The notes under the pieces: generated by a model | Told to the model about the DNA's origin: nothing | The model's database searches: none | The model's input: only the letters and a program-made list of their open reading frames with translations | Program-made: the position numbers and the translations under genes | DNA from: Nissolia schottii | Taxonomy: Eukaryota; Streptophyta; Magnoliopsida; Fabales; Fabaceae | Direction of reading: 5' to 3' | DNA: 64,000 bases | NCBI GenBank assembly: GCA_003254905.1 | Contig: QANU01076963.1 | Span: 943,056-1,007,055 of the forward strand | Shown here: positions 17,875 through 31,007 of the stretch, piece after piece | How the letters are laid out: the number at the start of each line of letters is the position of its first letter | How positions within the stretch are numbered: position 1 is the stretch's first letter

Positions 17875-20800
17875 TAATTTTTAATTATGGCTGCTACTTC
17901 CCACTTGTTTAGTTAAGCTGCGTACCCTTCCATCTTTTGATTTTTGAAAATCTTCCTTCAGTTTTGAGTCTCCAATAGAATGATCATATATTGATATGGA
18001 AAGAGATGTGTGTGTGTGCGTGCGTCTGTCCCTCCGTCCGTGCGAGTGACTGTTTTGTGATTCTGTGTACATATAACTTAGTGCCCATATTATCTTTTGT
18101 TTCTCCTCCCTCTCCATCATCATCATCATCATCATCCATTGGTGTAGGTGAGGTTTTGGTTAGATCAAAAGATCAAAATTAAAGCAAACGTTTAAATGTT
18201 CGAACTTCTCTTTCTTTCTCGCCTTCAATGTGGGTGCAACTTAATGCCCCTGGATATTGTTGTGTGATCATTTTCTTTTATACTAGTTCGGTTCATTATC
18301 TCTTATGCTGATTTTGGTCTCTGCATGCCTTCAGTTTCATTAATGCAACAAGGGCAAGAGAGAGAGAAAAAGAGAGATAAAGCCTTCCTTATGGTTTCAT
18401 TGGGTAAAAAGCTGAGGAACTGAGAATGTAACAGGCTGGCTGGCCTAAAGACAAAAAAAAAAAAACTTCTAAGGCTTTTTTTGACAAAGTCACATTAATG
18501 GTGTCCATGTACGAAGCAAACAACACAAAATACATTGCATCCCCAATTCAAAAACCGATGACAAGACGATTGATGTAGTATTGCAACAACAGATCGATCC
18601 ATCCATACTTAAAAGGAGCTGACAGCAAATGACAGAGTCGTTCATAAAATATCCCCCATTATTAGAAGTACCATTTGTGGTTTAGTCGTGATAATTAAAT
18701 AATTAGTATATATGCAGTGATTAATATTTCTTGTGTTGTTTTTAATTTTTGGATATATGGAGTATATCTAGTACACTATGATTTATGGAAAAAAGAAGGT
18801 AATCATAGCGTTTCATAGAGGCAGGGGTTATATATACTTACAATTCTACTTGTCGTATTTATGAATTGTCAGGAGAGCAGGGAACCCTATGGTTCCTCTC
18901 CCACAAGAACCAAAATAACGAAAGATGGATGTTAGAAAATACGTAGGAATAAAATATTCAACAAAATAGTTGTAAGTAGAAAACAACAAGGATGTTGAAT
19001 TATTCGATGAAAGCGAAATGTGAGGGAAACTGACTAAAAATGTTGTTTGAAATGTTTCTATCAAGACTTCTTCTATACCTTCTTCTAAGGACCAGGAGTA
19101 GAACCTTTGCCTTTCCCCACTTTAAGTAGAAACGTTTTTATTAGCATTCTTTGGATTCCACTCTCTTCTTGTTTTTTTTTCCTCCTCCAAAGTCTTCTCA
19201 TTTTTTTTTCACCCTTTCTTTCCTCATTTTTTATTATTTCAAAAATATTTAGTACACTCAACTTATTAACTTACAAATCAATTTATTTATTTCTATAAGT
19301 AACATTTGACATTTTTCTTCCTAACAAATGTCATTAATAGGAGTAGGTTAATTTATAGGTTGATTTGTTAGGTTTCTTTCTTTTTATTTATTTTATGAAA
19401 GAGAGTGGCTTGACCGGTTGTGGTGAAGTTCATGGATTCTTTCTCTTTCGAGTTTGGGTCTTCTTTTGTGGTCGCTGCATTGTCCTAGTCCTACACCTCT
19501 ATGAGGTAAATTGCACAGAAAGCTTGTCCACGCATTCTCACAAGCCTCCAGGGTTTTATTTATTATATTTGCAGTGTTGTTCATAATGCATATGTTCCTC
19601 CTGCCAACTGCGGAGAGTATTAAAATCTCAAACAGAGAAACTGTGAGAGACATCAGAGAAAGCAAGATAAGAAAGATCTATTTTTGGGTCTCTAGAGGAA
19701 TAAAGATAGATAGATGGTTAAAGTTATGAGAAATACTAAACAATATATATAAAAAGCCGGGATAATTTCGTCTCTAAAGTCATAAGACCAAAAAGTGTTG
19801 TTAAAAACAAATGTGCGAAAAATTAAATAAGAAAAGTGTAAAAATAAAAAGCCAAAATTAAAAAGAAGAAAGCCCTAACCCTAGCTAGCTAGTTTAGACA
19901 AGTCAATATTTCCTTGTGACCTTAATTAATTTTTCTGGTTCTTATTGGGTGAGCGTGCGTCACACGTGATTATGGTTTGCACGTGTAGAAGCAGCCAGAA
20001 GGAGTAGAATGTCCGGTAAGATAATATACTATAAGGTTTCAGGTCTGAATGCTCAGTGCTATTAGAGATAGGGTTTAAGTTGGAGAAGAGAAAAATTGAG
20101 TGATGGGTTTCATCAATTCACAAGTGGATAGCGATGAAAGCTGTTAAAAGACTTGTAAGTGAGAATATGCTAAACAGCGGTATCGAACGACACTCAATAA
20201 AAGGAGTTTGCAGAGCATTATTATTCCTTAGACCCCCCAAATAAAAACCGAAATAAAGCTGAAAAAAGGAACATTTATGGTTAGGGCGGGCAAAGTCCCA
20301 AAATGGAGTTTAATTTGGACCTTTTGCTTTTGTGACTTTAGTAGGTTACATGGGCCCAGAATGATCATTACCGTGCAGCCCAGTTCTTTCTACTTTAATT
20401 TATTGATGAAGTTGTCGTGGAATATTGGGCTTATTTATCAACGTGTCTTTCACCTCCACTCAACATTCTCCGTAAGCTCCAAAAACAAAAGAGCAGAAAA
20501 GATTTTGTGCTCTGTCAGCTCAAGTGGCAATGGATCAATGTAACACCAAGTACCATTAGTTGGGCCCCTATACAGACCAAAAACAAGTTGGGTCTTTGTT
20601 CAGAGCAGAAAAAGTTGCGCGTATAATTTTCCCTAAACTTGTAGTTTTAAGGAAAATAATTGTCAGCCACAGCTGTAGGAAGGATTTGTGTTGATGCGAT
20701 GCGGCTCAAGGTTTTTTTTTTTTTAAATAAAAAAAAAAGAAGAATATTGTTCACGTGATATTTGAGCACCACCTTATTATAGTTAGGACCACAAAAAATA

Positions 20801-21135
20801 ACATTTAAGTTAAAGTGACGAGTCTTTTTAAATTAGACGTTGATATACTATTCATTGTGCAATCTAAAATATATTTAATAATGTGTAACACTCCAAGACA
20901 ACAAAAACATTTCTTTTCTTTTGATTTGTTTGACATCTTTCTTTAATGTAAGGCGTCTATAATAATTCAATTTGGGCATGTGATGGGATCATACTAATGC
21001 ATTTTGCTAGCTAGGTTGAGGCATATTACGAGTAAGGAACTGATCACTGCTCCAATGGCTCAGCAAAGCAATTTTGGACTCGTACCAAAAAAAACAGAAA
21101 GCAATTACAGGAAGGGCAATCAGCAATGAGGTGGA

Positions 21136-21169
<34 letters not shown>

Positions 21170-22040
21170 CCTCTTTTTTATTTGTTTTGAAAAGTTGCAA
21201 ATTAAATTCACATAATTGTAGAGGGAATGGGAACACTACACATACCAGTGGTTGCTTGACGTTAGGTCAAATCAAACCGAGGGACAAAAATGATATTCTA
21301 ATTATTTAAATTAAATTCTCTGTGTAATGGACACAAGGAAGTCATTTGAGCTAGCTAGCTTGGTGCAGCTTTAAGAAGAAAGGATGGTAAAGTGGGGGGG
21401 GGGGAATTCCTGGCAACAACTTCGTGATGATGAGATCAGCGTGACATTATGACGCAAACACACACACACATGCTCCAAAAAGAAAGTAACATTGCCAGCA
21501 GCAATAAACTCTGCTCTATGTAAATAAAAATGCCCTTTTTATTTACTGAAGTGGCGTACCACATGAAAATGAGGTAACAGAATGCGGAATCCAAACAAAT
21601 GGTTGGATTATTTGAGTGTATGATTTGCGTAATTGGGTAATCAGAAACTGATCCAACTTGCGAGTGAGTGATGAAAATCATGCACAAACGCATGCATATG
21701 CTGCTGATGGATGGATGGTTGCAGTCAGGGCACACTGTTTTACGGAGACGCAGACCAGCAGCTGGGACCATTACAGGTAATAACAATATCATTAGTTTTT
21801 TTTCTTCTTTTTTTCTTACCATTTTTTTGAGTATTTAATAAAGGATATAGTCTGCTCCAAGCCTGCCTCTGCCTGCGTTTCCCGATAGGGGGAGCAAATG
21901 ATTTAATATGAAATCATAATTTGTTGTAACGTCTTTTAATAATGTATAACAGTGCTTAGCTAGTTGTGTATTATTTAGAAATGATTGATGCACGACTAAT
22001 TATATATTACCGTATTTTCAATAAGTATAGTATACGGTTA
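17875..22040. other. Downstream intergenic DNA, no gene seen
   Basis: It begins with the probable 3' UTR of the heat shock factor gene, including a (CAT)7 run near 18116-18136 and a TG/TCCG-rich patch at about 18007-18050. The rest is AT-rich spacer with a TA microsatellite at 21139-21166. Short open frames show no family resemblance or intron structure. Confidence 0.5.
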
Positions 22041-23388
22041 TTTAGTGTTGTCCGCATTTTATACACAAAACAAAAAAAACGCAATTTTAATGTGATTTGA
22101 CCTCTGCTCACACAGTCTTGTTTCGTCTTCACCATCTATTGGTACTTCGTGATCTTCATTATCGTTCTTTATTTTCTGCATAATCATCATCAACCATCAT
22201 TATTCGTTCAATGGATTCTGTTGATCATCTTATTCGAACTACAAATTCATCAATGAAGTCTGCTTATCAAATTGAGGGAACAAACGAGTCTGATGATCAA
22301 TTGATTTGAGCTACAAATTCATCAATGGAGCCTACTAATCAAATCGATGGAACGAATGAGCTATAACTCTAAAATCAAATTGCTGAAGTAATTACGTGAT
22401 ATGTTTGTGCATTTATGTTTGTCATGTTTGTGCAATATGGTATTAAAAGTTTGTCTACCATGCCTCTTTCCTTTTGTTTTCTTAAATACTAATTTATGGT
22501 AATAATGTGTTATATTTGTGCATTTATGTTTGAGATATTTGTGTAATATGGTAATTAAAGTTTGTGCACAAATATCTTGCCCACATACTGATTTATGTTA
22601 ATTGTTTCATATGTTTGTGCATGTATGTTGTACAAGTTTGTTCACTAAGATGTTAAAAATTTGTGCACGCCTCCTTCCTTTTGTTTTCTTAAATTCTAGT
22701 GTGTGTTAATTGCGTGATATGTTTGTGCATGCATGTTGTACATGTTTGTGCAATAAAATTGTAAAAGTTTGTGCACTACCCATTTCTCTGTTATGGTCAT
22801 GTAGTATTTAATGTTAATTGTTTCATATATATATGTTTGTGCACATATGTTGTATGTGTTTGTGCAATAAATTGGTAAAAATTTGTGCACGTATGTTATA
22901 CATGTTTGTGCAATAATGTGGTAAAAATTCAGGCACTGCGCTTTTTTCTATTTTCCTCACATAATAGTTTGTGTAAATTGTTTCATATATTTGTTCATGT
23001 ATGTTGTACATATATGTGCAATAATGTAGTAAGAGTTTGTGCACTATGTTTTTCCTATTTTGCTCACATACTAATTTGTGTTAATTGTTTCATATCTTTA
23101 TGCATCTATGTTATACATATTTGTGCAAACATAACGATTTCTCCATTTTCGATGTAAGATTGTGTGTGCAAGTGAGTTTGTTTTACAAAAGAACGGTTGG
23201 AGAATGAGAAAGCTTTGGGGTTTAGGTTTGAATGAAGTGAGAAGCAAAAACGGTTTTAATTTCTTTCACGTAATGGAGTGGGCGGCGTAGTGGGAGGAAT
23301 CGGTTGAAAAGTAATAGCAGTGGAGCCTAATGTATTAAAATGAGGATTGACTATATGGTGGCAAGTTTGGGGAGTTGTACACGTAGCA
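22041..23388. mobile_element. Probable non-autonomous element with tandem core
   Basis: The right end, GTTGTACACGTAGCA at 23374-23388, is a variant of the end of the MITE at 12578-12804. The interior is dominated by the 'gtttgtgca' array at 22385-23135. I could not find a clear matching left end, so the left boundary is arbitrary. Grouping it with Mutator-like elements is inference from the shared terminal sequence and internal motifs. Confidence 0.4.
22385..23135. repeat. Imperfect tandem array, about 100-115 bp units
   Basis: About seven diverged units follow one another. Each begins near 'ttaattgtttcatat', then 'gtttgtgcat', 'tgttgtacatgtttgtgcaa' and 'aagtttgtgcac', followed by a CT-rich stretch. 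Units start near 22386, 22499, 22599, 22707, 22814, 22975 and 23079. The unit near 22814 is longer because of an internal repeat. Open frames with repeating Cys- and His-containing peptides here are by-products of the repeat, not evidence of a protein. Confidence 0.8.
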
Positions 23389-23391
23389 GAA

Positions 23392-26300
23392 CTGATATTA
23401 TTTGAACACAATTTTTTTTTTAGGTATATCTCTCAAATTAGATGGCATAGACCATAGAATATTCTCTCAATTTAATGATATGTGATCTATGAAAAAAAAA
23501 ACAACAACAACTTGATTATTCTCTCAAAATGACTCATTTAGTGTTCTATCTTTTATGTAAAAAATACATTTCTCAAATAAATCTTACTAGGAGTAGGAGG
23601 ACTTAAACTCAAATCTTGGAGAAATATATACTGAGACACGTAACGCTTGCTCCAACAACTATACAAGTTTTATGGATGATTTAATTAGCGTAGCCTATAA
23701 GAATAGTTAGTTATTTAAAAATAGTAATGAATAATAATAATTATTATAATCCAGGTAGCATCATTGTGAAAACAAATGGGATGTGGGGGAGAGAAGATAA
23801 GGTGATAATGCAATTGCAAAGTAAAATTAGCACACACCAAACAACAAAATCTTTTCTCTTTGGATTCTTTTTATCCTTTCGAACTTATTCTAGCAGAGAA
23901 TTGTCTCCCTTCACTTATTATTATATTCATACCCTCTTTTTTGTTTTTAAAAGGAAAAAAAAATCCCTTATATCATTCTATCTGTTAGTATTAATACCAG
24001 CTAAGATGGGATTGGAAGGGGAAGATAAAAATATATAGTTGCTGTCACCAATTGAAGTGTACGCAAACTTTTTAAAGTCAAATAAACTAGACAGAGCTGC
24101 TAGTTTTCTGCCATTTGCATATGGGAGACTTCACAGTACAGTTGATGCTTCGTAAAAGAAATTAATGACCAGGCACAGAAATGCTCCCCAACAATACATG
24201 TTTTCTCCATCTTTTACGTACTGCTCTCATTCGCAGTTAATTAATTAGGGTTCTCACGGTTTATAAAAATTTAATTGATTTATTTCTTTTATTTCGCGTC
24301 TTTCTCGTAGTAAATCAGATTAATTACATTAATTATTAATCTTTTAAGACTAATTAAATTAAATTTTATATCTTGACAATTAAACTATATTATAAATCTA
24401 TACCAAAAGGGAAAATAGTTTGTCTAGTAACTTCAATAACCGTTATCATAAACCGGTATACAAAACTTTGGAAACATTGTTAACCAGATTTGTTTTGATA
24501 AATTAAGAATATGTGCCACAAAACTACTAATACGATGGGGTGCCTAATTACCAATGACAACAATGTGTCTCATCCTGTACCATATTGAGTCGTGTCCCTC
24601 AGGCCGGGCTGATTACACTAAGAACTTATCCTCTTATCAATGTCAACATCACATTATTATGTGCCATGGAGGGTCCACATATATACGGGTTGGAGTGCAA
24701 ATAAAGTTATAAAGACCAACAAATATCTAAAATTAAAGGAGAGATTTTATTGTACTTATTATGAGACATTGTTGTATAGGGATTCTTGCATGAAAACTTT
24801 TTGTGGGAAACTAAGTTAATTAATAAATCATATTAATGGGATATCAAAATAAATAAAATGTTATTTTGTGAAGTCGCATTATTATTAAGCATTATTTGCT
24901 AATGAATTTGATTATGAGTGTGTTTCGACTTGTTATAATGAAAATGTTTGACTCGTGATATTATTTTACACACAAACAATGCCTTGGTTTGAACTATGTA
25001 TAAGATGTTTAGTTGTCTATTGATACTCACATATATAGCCCTAATATAGAATAGGAGTACTAAGCTCTCCTTAAATCCTAATTTAGATTTCACTTTGAAA
25101 ACAATTATGGATTCATCATCTTTTGTCATTTCAAGTATTCCTAATGTCATTTTCATTATCATTGAGTTTTATTTATTGATGTATCACATGTTATAGTTAT
25201 CACTAAATTGTTTATATGAGTTTTAAATTATTAATTATCTTTGTTGAATTAAAAAAAAGATCCTTCAATGCAGGGTCATTGGTTAGAAATAGGGCTCAAC
25301 TTTTCTCCCTAAACCCTAAATACATGAGTACGAGTACCGTTTTTAAATAATAAAAGAGGCAAAAAAAAAAAGCGTTCATGCATCATTGTTTTTCCCTTAG
25401 ACACATTGAATTTTTGTGACTTTATTATCATCATACCATATAGCTAGCTAGCTACCAAGTAACGCTAAATTATATCATAAATCTCAGTGACAAGAAATAG
25501 TATTAAATTCTGGGTGCTAGTGCTGCTGATAGAGAAAGGATCGATGACACAGTGAAAAAGTGAAAACTAAAACAAATACAGAGTGTCTCCGGCGGAGGGG
25601 CCTGGTCGCAAAATAAAGCAAGGCTGCTGCTGCATGGTAAGTTCGTTGACAAATCCAGCAAGTTTCCCGCCCGCCTGATCCATCTCGAAAAGCGTTCCGT
25701 TTTCAATGGTGTAGCTGCGGGACATGAGAGGTAATACACTGCTCCGAATCATTTGAATAATGCACCATCTTTGTTCCCACCTGATGGAAGCTACGTGTCC
25801 AACTATTTGGCATCAGACGGCAAAGGAACCCCCACCGCCAACTGTAGTCATTTAAAAAGGGGTAAGGTAAGATTTCTGACATCTGGCACGTGTGTGGGGC
25901 TTCTAAGGTTCTTAAAAAGAAAGTAAATATTGGGGGCACGGCAGCATTCTCACGCTTCCACTCAACTTATATTTTAACCTAAAAACTATCGCAAAGGAAA
26001 ATGATTCATGCACCAGAGAAAAGCAGTTACCCTTGCTACTACTCTCTTTCAAATTTTGTGGGTGCATTGTGGAGGTGGAGCCTCTTACATCCTCTTGAAG
26101 ACACGTTGGTGTCTTAAGAACCTTTTTAATTAGTATCTTTAAAATACTAACTAAAGGGTATTTTTCATAAAAAATTAATTAGCTAGTGCTTATGATATCC
26201 TTATTAAAAAAAATGGAAAAATCCCAGTAATTCAAGGGCTATTATTGAGAGTTGAATTTTCGTATAATTGTTGCGTGTAATGGAAAAAGTTTTTCTTTCA

Positions 26301-28015
26301 AGACTGGCGCAGCCATTTAATATTTAATGTATATGCGTGTCAATGAAAGATAATGATAAACTTTAAAGACAAATATTAATTAAAAAAACTTTTAAGACAA
26401 ATATTAGTAATTTAATCAATATAAAAGGCCTTTTTCAACCAAATGCCTTAAATATACATGGTAAAGAATTAACAAAATAAAACTTTTAATTGAAAGTTGA
26501 GAGTTAATAACTCAAGTTAAATCTCTTTTAGTCTTGTGTCAAGAAATAAATTAAATGAATCATATTCAAATCTTATGGGAGAACATATAATGTGTGTGAC
26601 CCAAAATATAGTTATTTTAAAAAAAATTGAATAAGTAAATATTTTAAGTTTGTAACGTGTTAAATACATTGGTAATTTACCCCAAAACTTTTCACTAATG
26701 ATCCTTAACTTGCTTTACGAATATTAAGACACATGTTAGTAAAATCTATAATAAAAAAACATTCTTTGCAGTTTGCAATAAATGTTATTTTAAATATTTT
26801 TTATTCATTTTAATTATCATTCTCACATGTAAATAAAATATTTATAAGTCACTTTTCAATTTTATCCTTCATGCACTTTTTATACTTTTAATGACTTACA
26901 ATCAAATTTGAATATTTTAGAAGAAAAAGAAATATAACGCTTTGCCATTAAACACTTACTTTGAGTTTATTAATTATTGCACAAAGGGTTAAAATGACGT
27001 CTATCGTTAACTGGAAGGAATATATAAGTCAACTAAAGATAATCATAATTTTTTTAATACTCTTATCAATCAAAGATATGGCCTTCAAGTTGAATGGCAC
27101 ATAGCATCCTGCCTAATGCTCTTTAATTTGACCAAGCAATTATCATTCAATACCATATGTTTTTCTTTTCTTTTTAAAGTTCAACTCAAGAATCAAGATT
27201 ATTCTTTCCAAAATAGGAAATGTAAACTACAAACCAGCAAGATTTGTTATTATTACAAGTTGAAGGTGCCGAAAGTACAAGTGATGAAGCTTCACTTATT
27301 CCCTTTTTCATTAAAAATATTACACTCAGGTAGTGTTTTATACGAGCTTGACCCTTCACGATTACTTCTCTATCTTGTTCCAAAACAAGTTATTCGTGTT
27401 AGAATTTAAAAGCATATAATAATAGTCCCTGCAGTTTCCTTTTGTTTATTATTTTTTACTAAGACAGTAAAAAAATTCTTTTATTCATCATATGACTTGA
27501 ATTTATGTCTTTCTGTTTTATTGAATAATAAAAATATAATTACTAAAGTGTGAGTTAAATTGTCAATACTCGCAATAGTTTATAACATATACGGGGTGTA
27601 TATAGTATTAAGATTTTGCTTCGCTTATATAGTGTTGGATTTAATCAGGAGCTAGGATGGATTAATTTTGTTGGAGGCCAATTCTAAGTAATAGGCATAA
27701 CAATAACTATAATATGAATTATATATGCTACCACTTGTTATATATATGAGATATAAAGAGAGTCACCACCAGCTATAATTGACACTTTAAATTGCAGTAG
27801 CAGTCTGTTCCCGATAGATACCACTATTTTATTGGTTTTATTCAGTACCGGTTTCTTCCTTCCCACCACTCTAAGAGGCACATTCTGAATTCTGATAGCA
27901 GAACACAAACTCGCACTCTCTCTCTACCCTTTAAATACTTCCCCATCCTTACCTTTTGTCAATTCCTCTGGTTTTAATTTTAACTTCAAGTCCCCAATTA
28001 CTTACTTAGAGTAGC
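23392..28015. other. Intergenic DNA and upstream region of the HECATE-like gene
   Basis: Mostly AT-rich spacer. The block 25500-25940 is GC-richer and has open frames on the reverse strand; it is reported as a finding. Just before the bHLH gene, a TATA-like TTTAAATA (about 27930-27937) lies some 80 bp upstream of the ATG, after a CT-rich run, so it may be the core promoter. Confidence 0.45.
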
Positions 28016-28795
28016 ATGGAGACTGCTATTCGTGACCACTTAAAATCGTCGCCGTCTGATGAAGATCAAATGGACATGATGATGATGATGATGATGCAGC
28101 TCCCTGAATTCTCTTCATCTAACGGCGGGGCCGACGCCACCGTCGAAGGATTTCCACCGCCGGAGTTTTCTAGCGCCGCCAACCGCACCATGCCACTATC
28201 AGATTTAATTAACGACAGCACTCCAATGATGCCATGGTCTTCTTCATTCACCGATCAATTACCGTCCAATTCCGCCACAATCTCGTTCTCCAACAACACC
28301 GCCACAGCGATTCAGCCTGCTCTGTTTCCCAATTCAGGCAAGGGGAGCTGGCGCGGCGGCGCCGCGGACGGTGCTATTCCTTACGGCGCGGCGTCTTCGG
28401 CGGAGAAGCGGAGCTCGATGGCGGCGATGAGGGAGATGATATTCAGGATAGCGGCAATGCAGCCGATACACATAGACCCTGAATCGGTGAAGCCGCCGAA
28501 GCGGCGGAACGTGAAGATCTCGAAGGATCCACAGAGCGTGGCGGCGCGGCACCGGAGGGAGAGGATCAGCGAGCGGATCAGGATACTGCAGAGACTCGTC
28601 CCTGGTGGGACCAAGATGGACACCGCTTCCATGCTGGACGAAGCAATTCACTACGTGAAATTTCTCAAGTCTCAGGTTCAGTCTCTGGAACGCGCTGCCG
28701 CCAGTAACGGTGGTGCAGGGATGGGGTTTCCGGTTGCGATGTCTAGTAGAAGTGCTACTGCTGCTGCTCTTCCTCTGCCCAGGCGTTACCAATAG
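28016..28795 (+). CDS. HEC: bHLH transcription factor, HECATE (HEC) type
   Basis: A single-exon 259-aa protein; intronless structure is usual for HECATE genes. A Met7 run lies at residues 21-27. The conserved stretch [19 protein letters not shown] (about 138-156) leads into [30 protein letters not shown] and helix-loop-helix residues to about 224 ([25 protein letters not shown]). The basic region has Q..A..R where classic E-box binders have H..E..R, the atypical form shared by HEC and INDEHISCENT. HECATE proteins act in carpel and transmitting-tract development, shoot meristem timing and auxin/cytokinin responses, dimerising with other bHLH factors such as SPATULA. Which of HEC1, HEC2 or HEC3 is closest cannot be settled by eye. 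Length is slightly above the Arabidopsis members. Confidence 0.93.
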   Translation: METAIRDHLKSSPSDEDQMDMMMMMMMQLPEFSSSNGGADATVEGFPPPEFSSAANRTMPLSDLINDSTPMMPWSSSFTDQLPSNSATISFSNNTATAIQPALFPNSGKGSWRGGAADGAIPYGAASSAEKRSSMAAMREMIFRIAAMQPIHIDPESVKPPKRRNVKISKDPQSVAARHRRERISERIRILQRLVPGGTKMDTASMLDEAIHYVKFLKSQVQSLERAAASNGGAGMGFPVAMSSRSATAAALPLPRRYQ

Positions 28796-29304
28796 TAGGT
28801 AGATCGAAATGTTGTTGAGGATTATGGACATGTGCATGACACGTGTGATGATTAATTAAGGGTTTTATCGTGTATGACTAGCTAGCTAATTAGTTAACTA
28901 ATAAGTACTTTAATTTTATCTGCACGTTGTTTCTCCATGTCCAACATGCAGGGCTTTTAATTCAGCCTCATTGAAAAATTTGAAGTCCCGGTTGTATTAA
29001 TTTGTTATCAGTAATAAAAAGATTATAGAATTGATTAATCCCTATAATATCCCACCAATGTGTGATTTTTCGTTTGTCATAATGAAAATTACGTGGCCGA
29101 GTTTTGTATTTGTGTTGATGGGAGGCGCAATCCGCAGTTTTTCCAAGTAAGAGTAAGGGTGCAAATGTAAGCGTAATATGATAGACATAGACAGGGGGAA
29201 AAATCTAAAGAGATAGCGAGAGAGGAAGGGACAGAGGAATAGAGAATACATAGCTCCATCAACTTGGTATTAGTTAATTTGATTGAATAGGTAGGAGGGG
29301 GGGC

Positions 29305-29353
<49 letters not shown>

Positions 29354-30008
29354 GAGTGATACATTCAATGATTGAATTATATTATAAAGTTAATTTAATG
29401 ACACGATTAATTTTAAATCCACATGTTATATATTTTGATTAACTTGTTTATAGCAGAAGGCGATGCACGAAAAATTGATGTTCCTGCTATTCGGGATATT
29501 TGTACGGCCATAATGGGGGGAGAGCCAGAGAATCGTTGGTGTGGTTTTCGGAGACTGAAAAAGTGGAAGACGACAAACGGTGGACACAGTGGATATTAGT
29601 TGTTAAAGACGGTCTTACGAGCTGTAAGGTGTATCCTTTACCTTGCAGCTGTTGATGCAGGTAATATTGTCTATACATCGCGTCTACTACTGTACTAAAA
29701 CGTTCATGTAAATATTCACATTAATTTATTTTTTTTTTTAAAAAAGGCAATGCAGTGTATAAGTCTCCTATCTAGTGTGGAATTTAGGAAAGATAGATGT
29801 GTAGAGTAGTAAGTACTCTTTTATCCTATAAGTGGAGAAACTAATATCTAAAATTTAAACCCTTCAATTTCAATTTCAATTTCAAGTCATATAACTACAT
29901 CAATGCACACAGGTTCTCTAGAAATTTATAAATTTATTTTGAATTTTTATTTCCTCTTACTTGGTATATTATACAAGATTAAATTTAAATATATTTTACA
30001 TTATCATC

Positions 30009-30039
<31 letters not shown>

Positions 30040-31007
30040 TAACATGTTAATGAATATAATTTATTATTACACTCAAAACTTAAAATGTTATATAAATAGT
30101 AAAAGAAATTGATTAAATAATAATATAAAAAAATTCAATGCATAAAAGAAAAAAACTCATTATACAACATTATTTATTTGCAATGCCATAATTCGAAGGA
30201 AAGTGCGAATGTGAGGTGTCTGATGTGCGTTGTTGAGTGCATGGACGTGTGTGAGAGGGGGTAGCAAGTAGCTAGGAAGAAGATGAATAGAGCTAGAGAG
30301 AGATGATAGAGTAATATGATTCGTGCATGAGAAATCCACGTGACGATCTGACAGATTGCGGTGGTTGCGTTTACGGTCAGGCACGGTGATGACGTCCTTC
30401 TTCGTCAACATCCTGACACGTGATTTCCATATGGCCTGGTCAACCACATCATCTTACGTGGTTCTACTTCTACACGTCGGAAATTCATTCATTACTCCTA
30501 CTACCTTTAATAATTCGTCCCTCCTTTTTTTTTTTTCATTATTACTATTGGTGGCGGTAATACAAAGAAGCTTTAAAAAAAAAATTCAAATTTGGAATCA
30601 AATATTATCAAGGCCATCTCACGTTTAAAAAGAAAATTAAAAAACAAAATCAAATGAAAAAAAAATTATATTATGAACACAAATTTAAAGGAGAGCTCAA
30701 TTATCCTATTCAATTGAATAACCCCTTTAATGTCATGACTATTCGATATAATTTACCGGACTTTTGCAGTGTGGATAGGCGCCGATTGAAGACCTTTAAT
30801 TTGCAATGTTAATGATGTTGTGTTTTAAGTGTAAATGTAAATGAATTTAAGATTTTGCGTTAAAGATATGACATCTAATTTGCTTCGTATTTTTCATTTA
30901 GTTTATTGGTTAGAATCTGTCCTGAGTTTTGGTTCCCCTCATTGCTTTAAGCCCAAGAAGTGGTATGAGTACGGTTGGTAAAATTCTGCCTTCCAAGTAC
31001 TTGAAGT
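28796..31007. other. Intergenic DNA downstream of the HECATE-like gene
   Basis: TA microsatellites lie at 29308-29350 and 30012-30039. A segment at 30200-30480 is less AT-rich and dense in ACGT cores; it is reported as a finding. No coding region is supported. Confidence 0.5.
30338..30477. promoter_or_regulatory. Cluster of ACGT (G-box/ABRE-like) cores
   Basis: Five ACGT cores occur within 140 bp: 30338 (CCACGTGAC), 30392 (TGACGTCC), 30418 (ACACGTGA), 30456 (TTACGTGG) and 30474 (ACACGTCG). A sixth lies at about 30244. ACGT cores are the targets of bZIP and many bHLH factors. Clustering like this is typical of promoters or enhancers, but the gene it would serve is not evident. Confidence 0.4.

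Noticed and set aside
22885..23157. Cys-rich repeated peptide frame in the 22-kb array
   Set aside because: Periodicity follows the DNA repeat, and stops interrupt neighbouring units.
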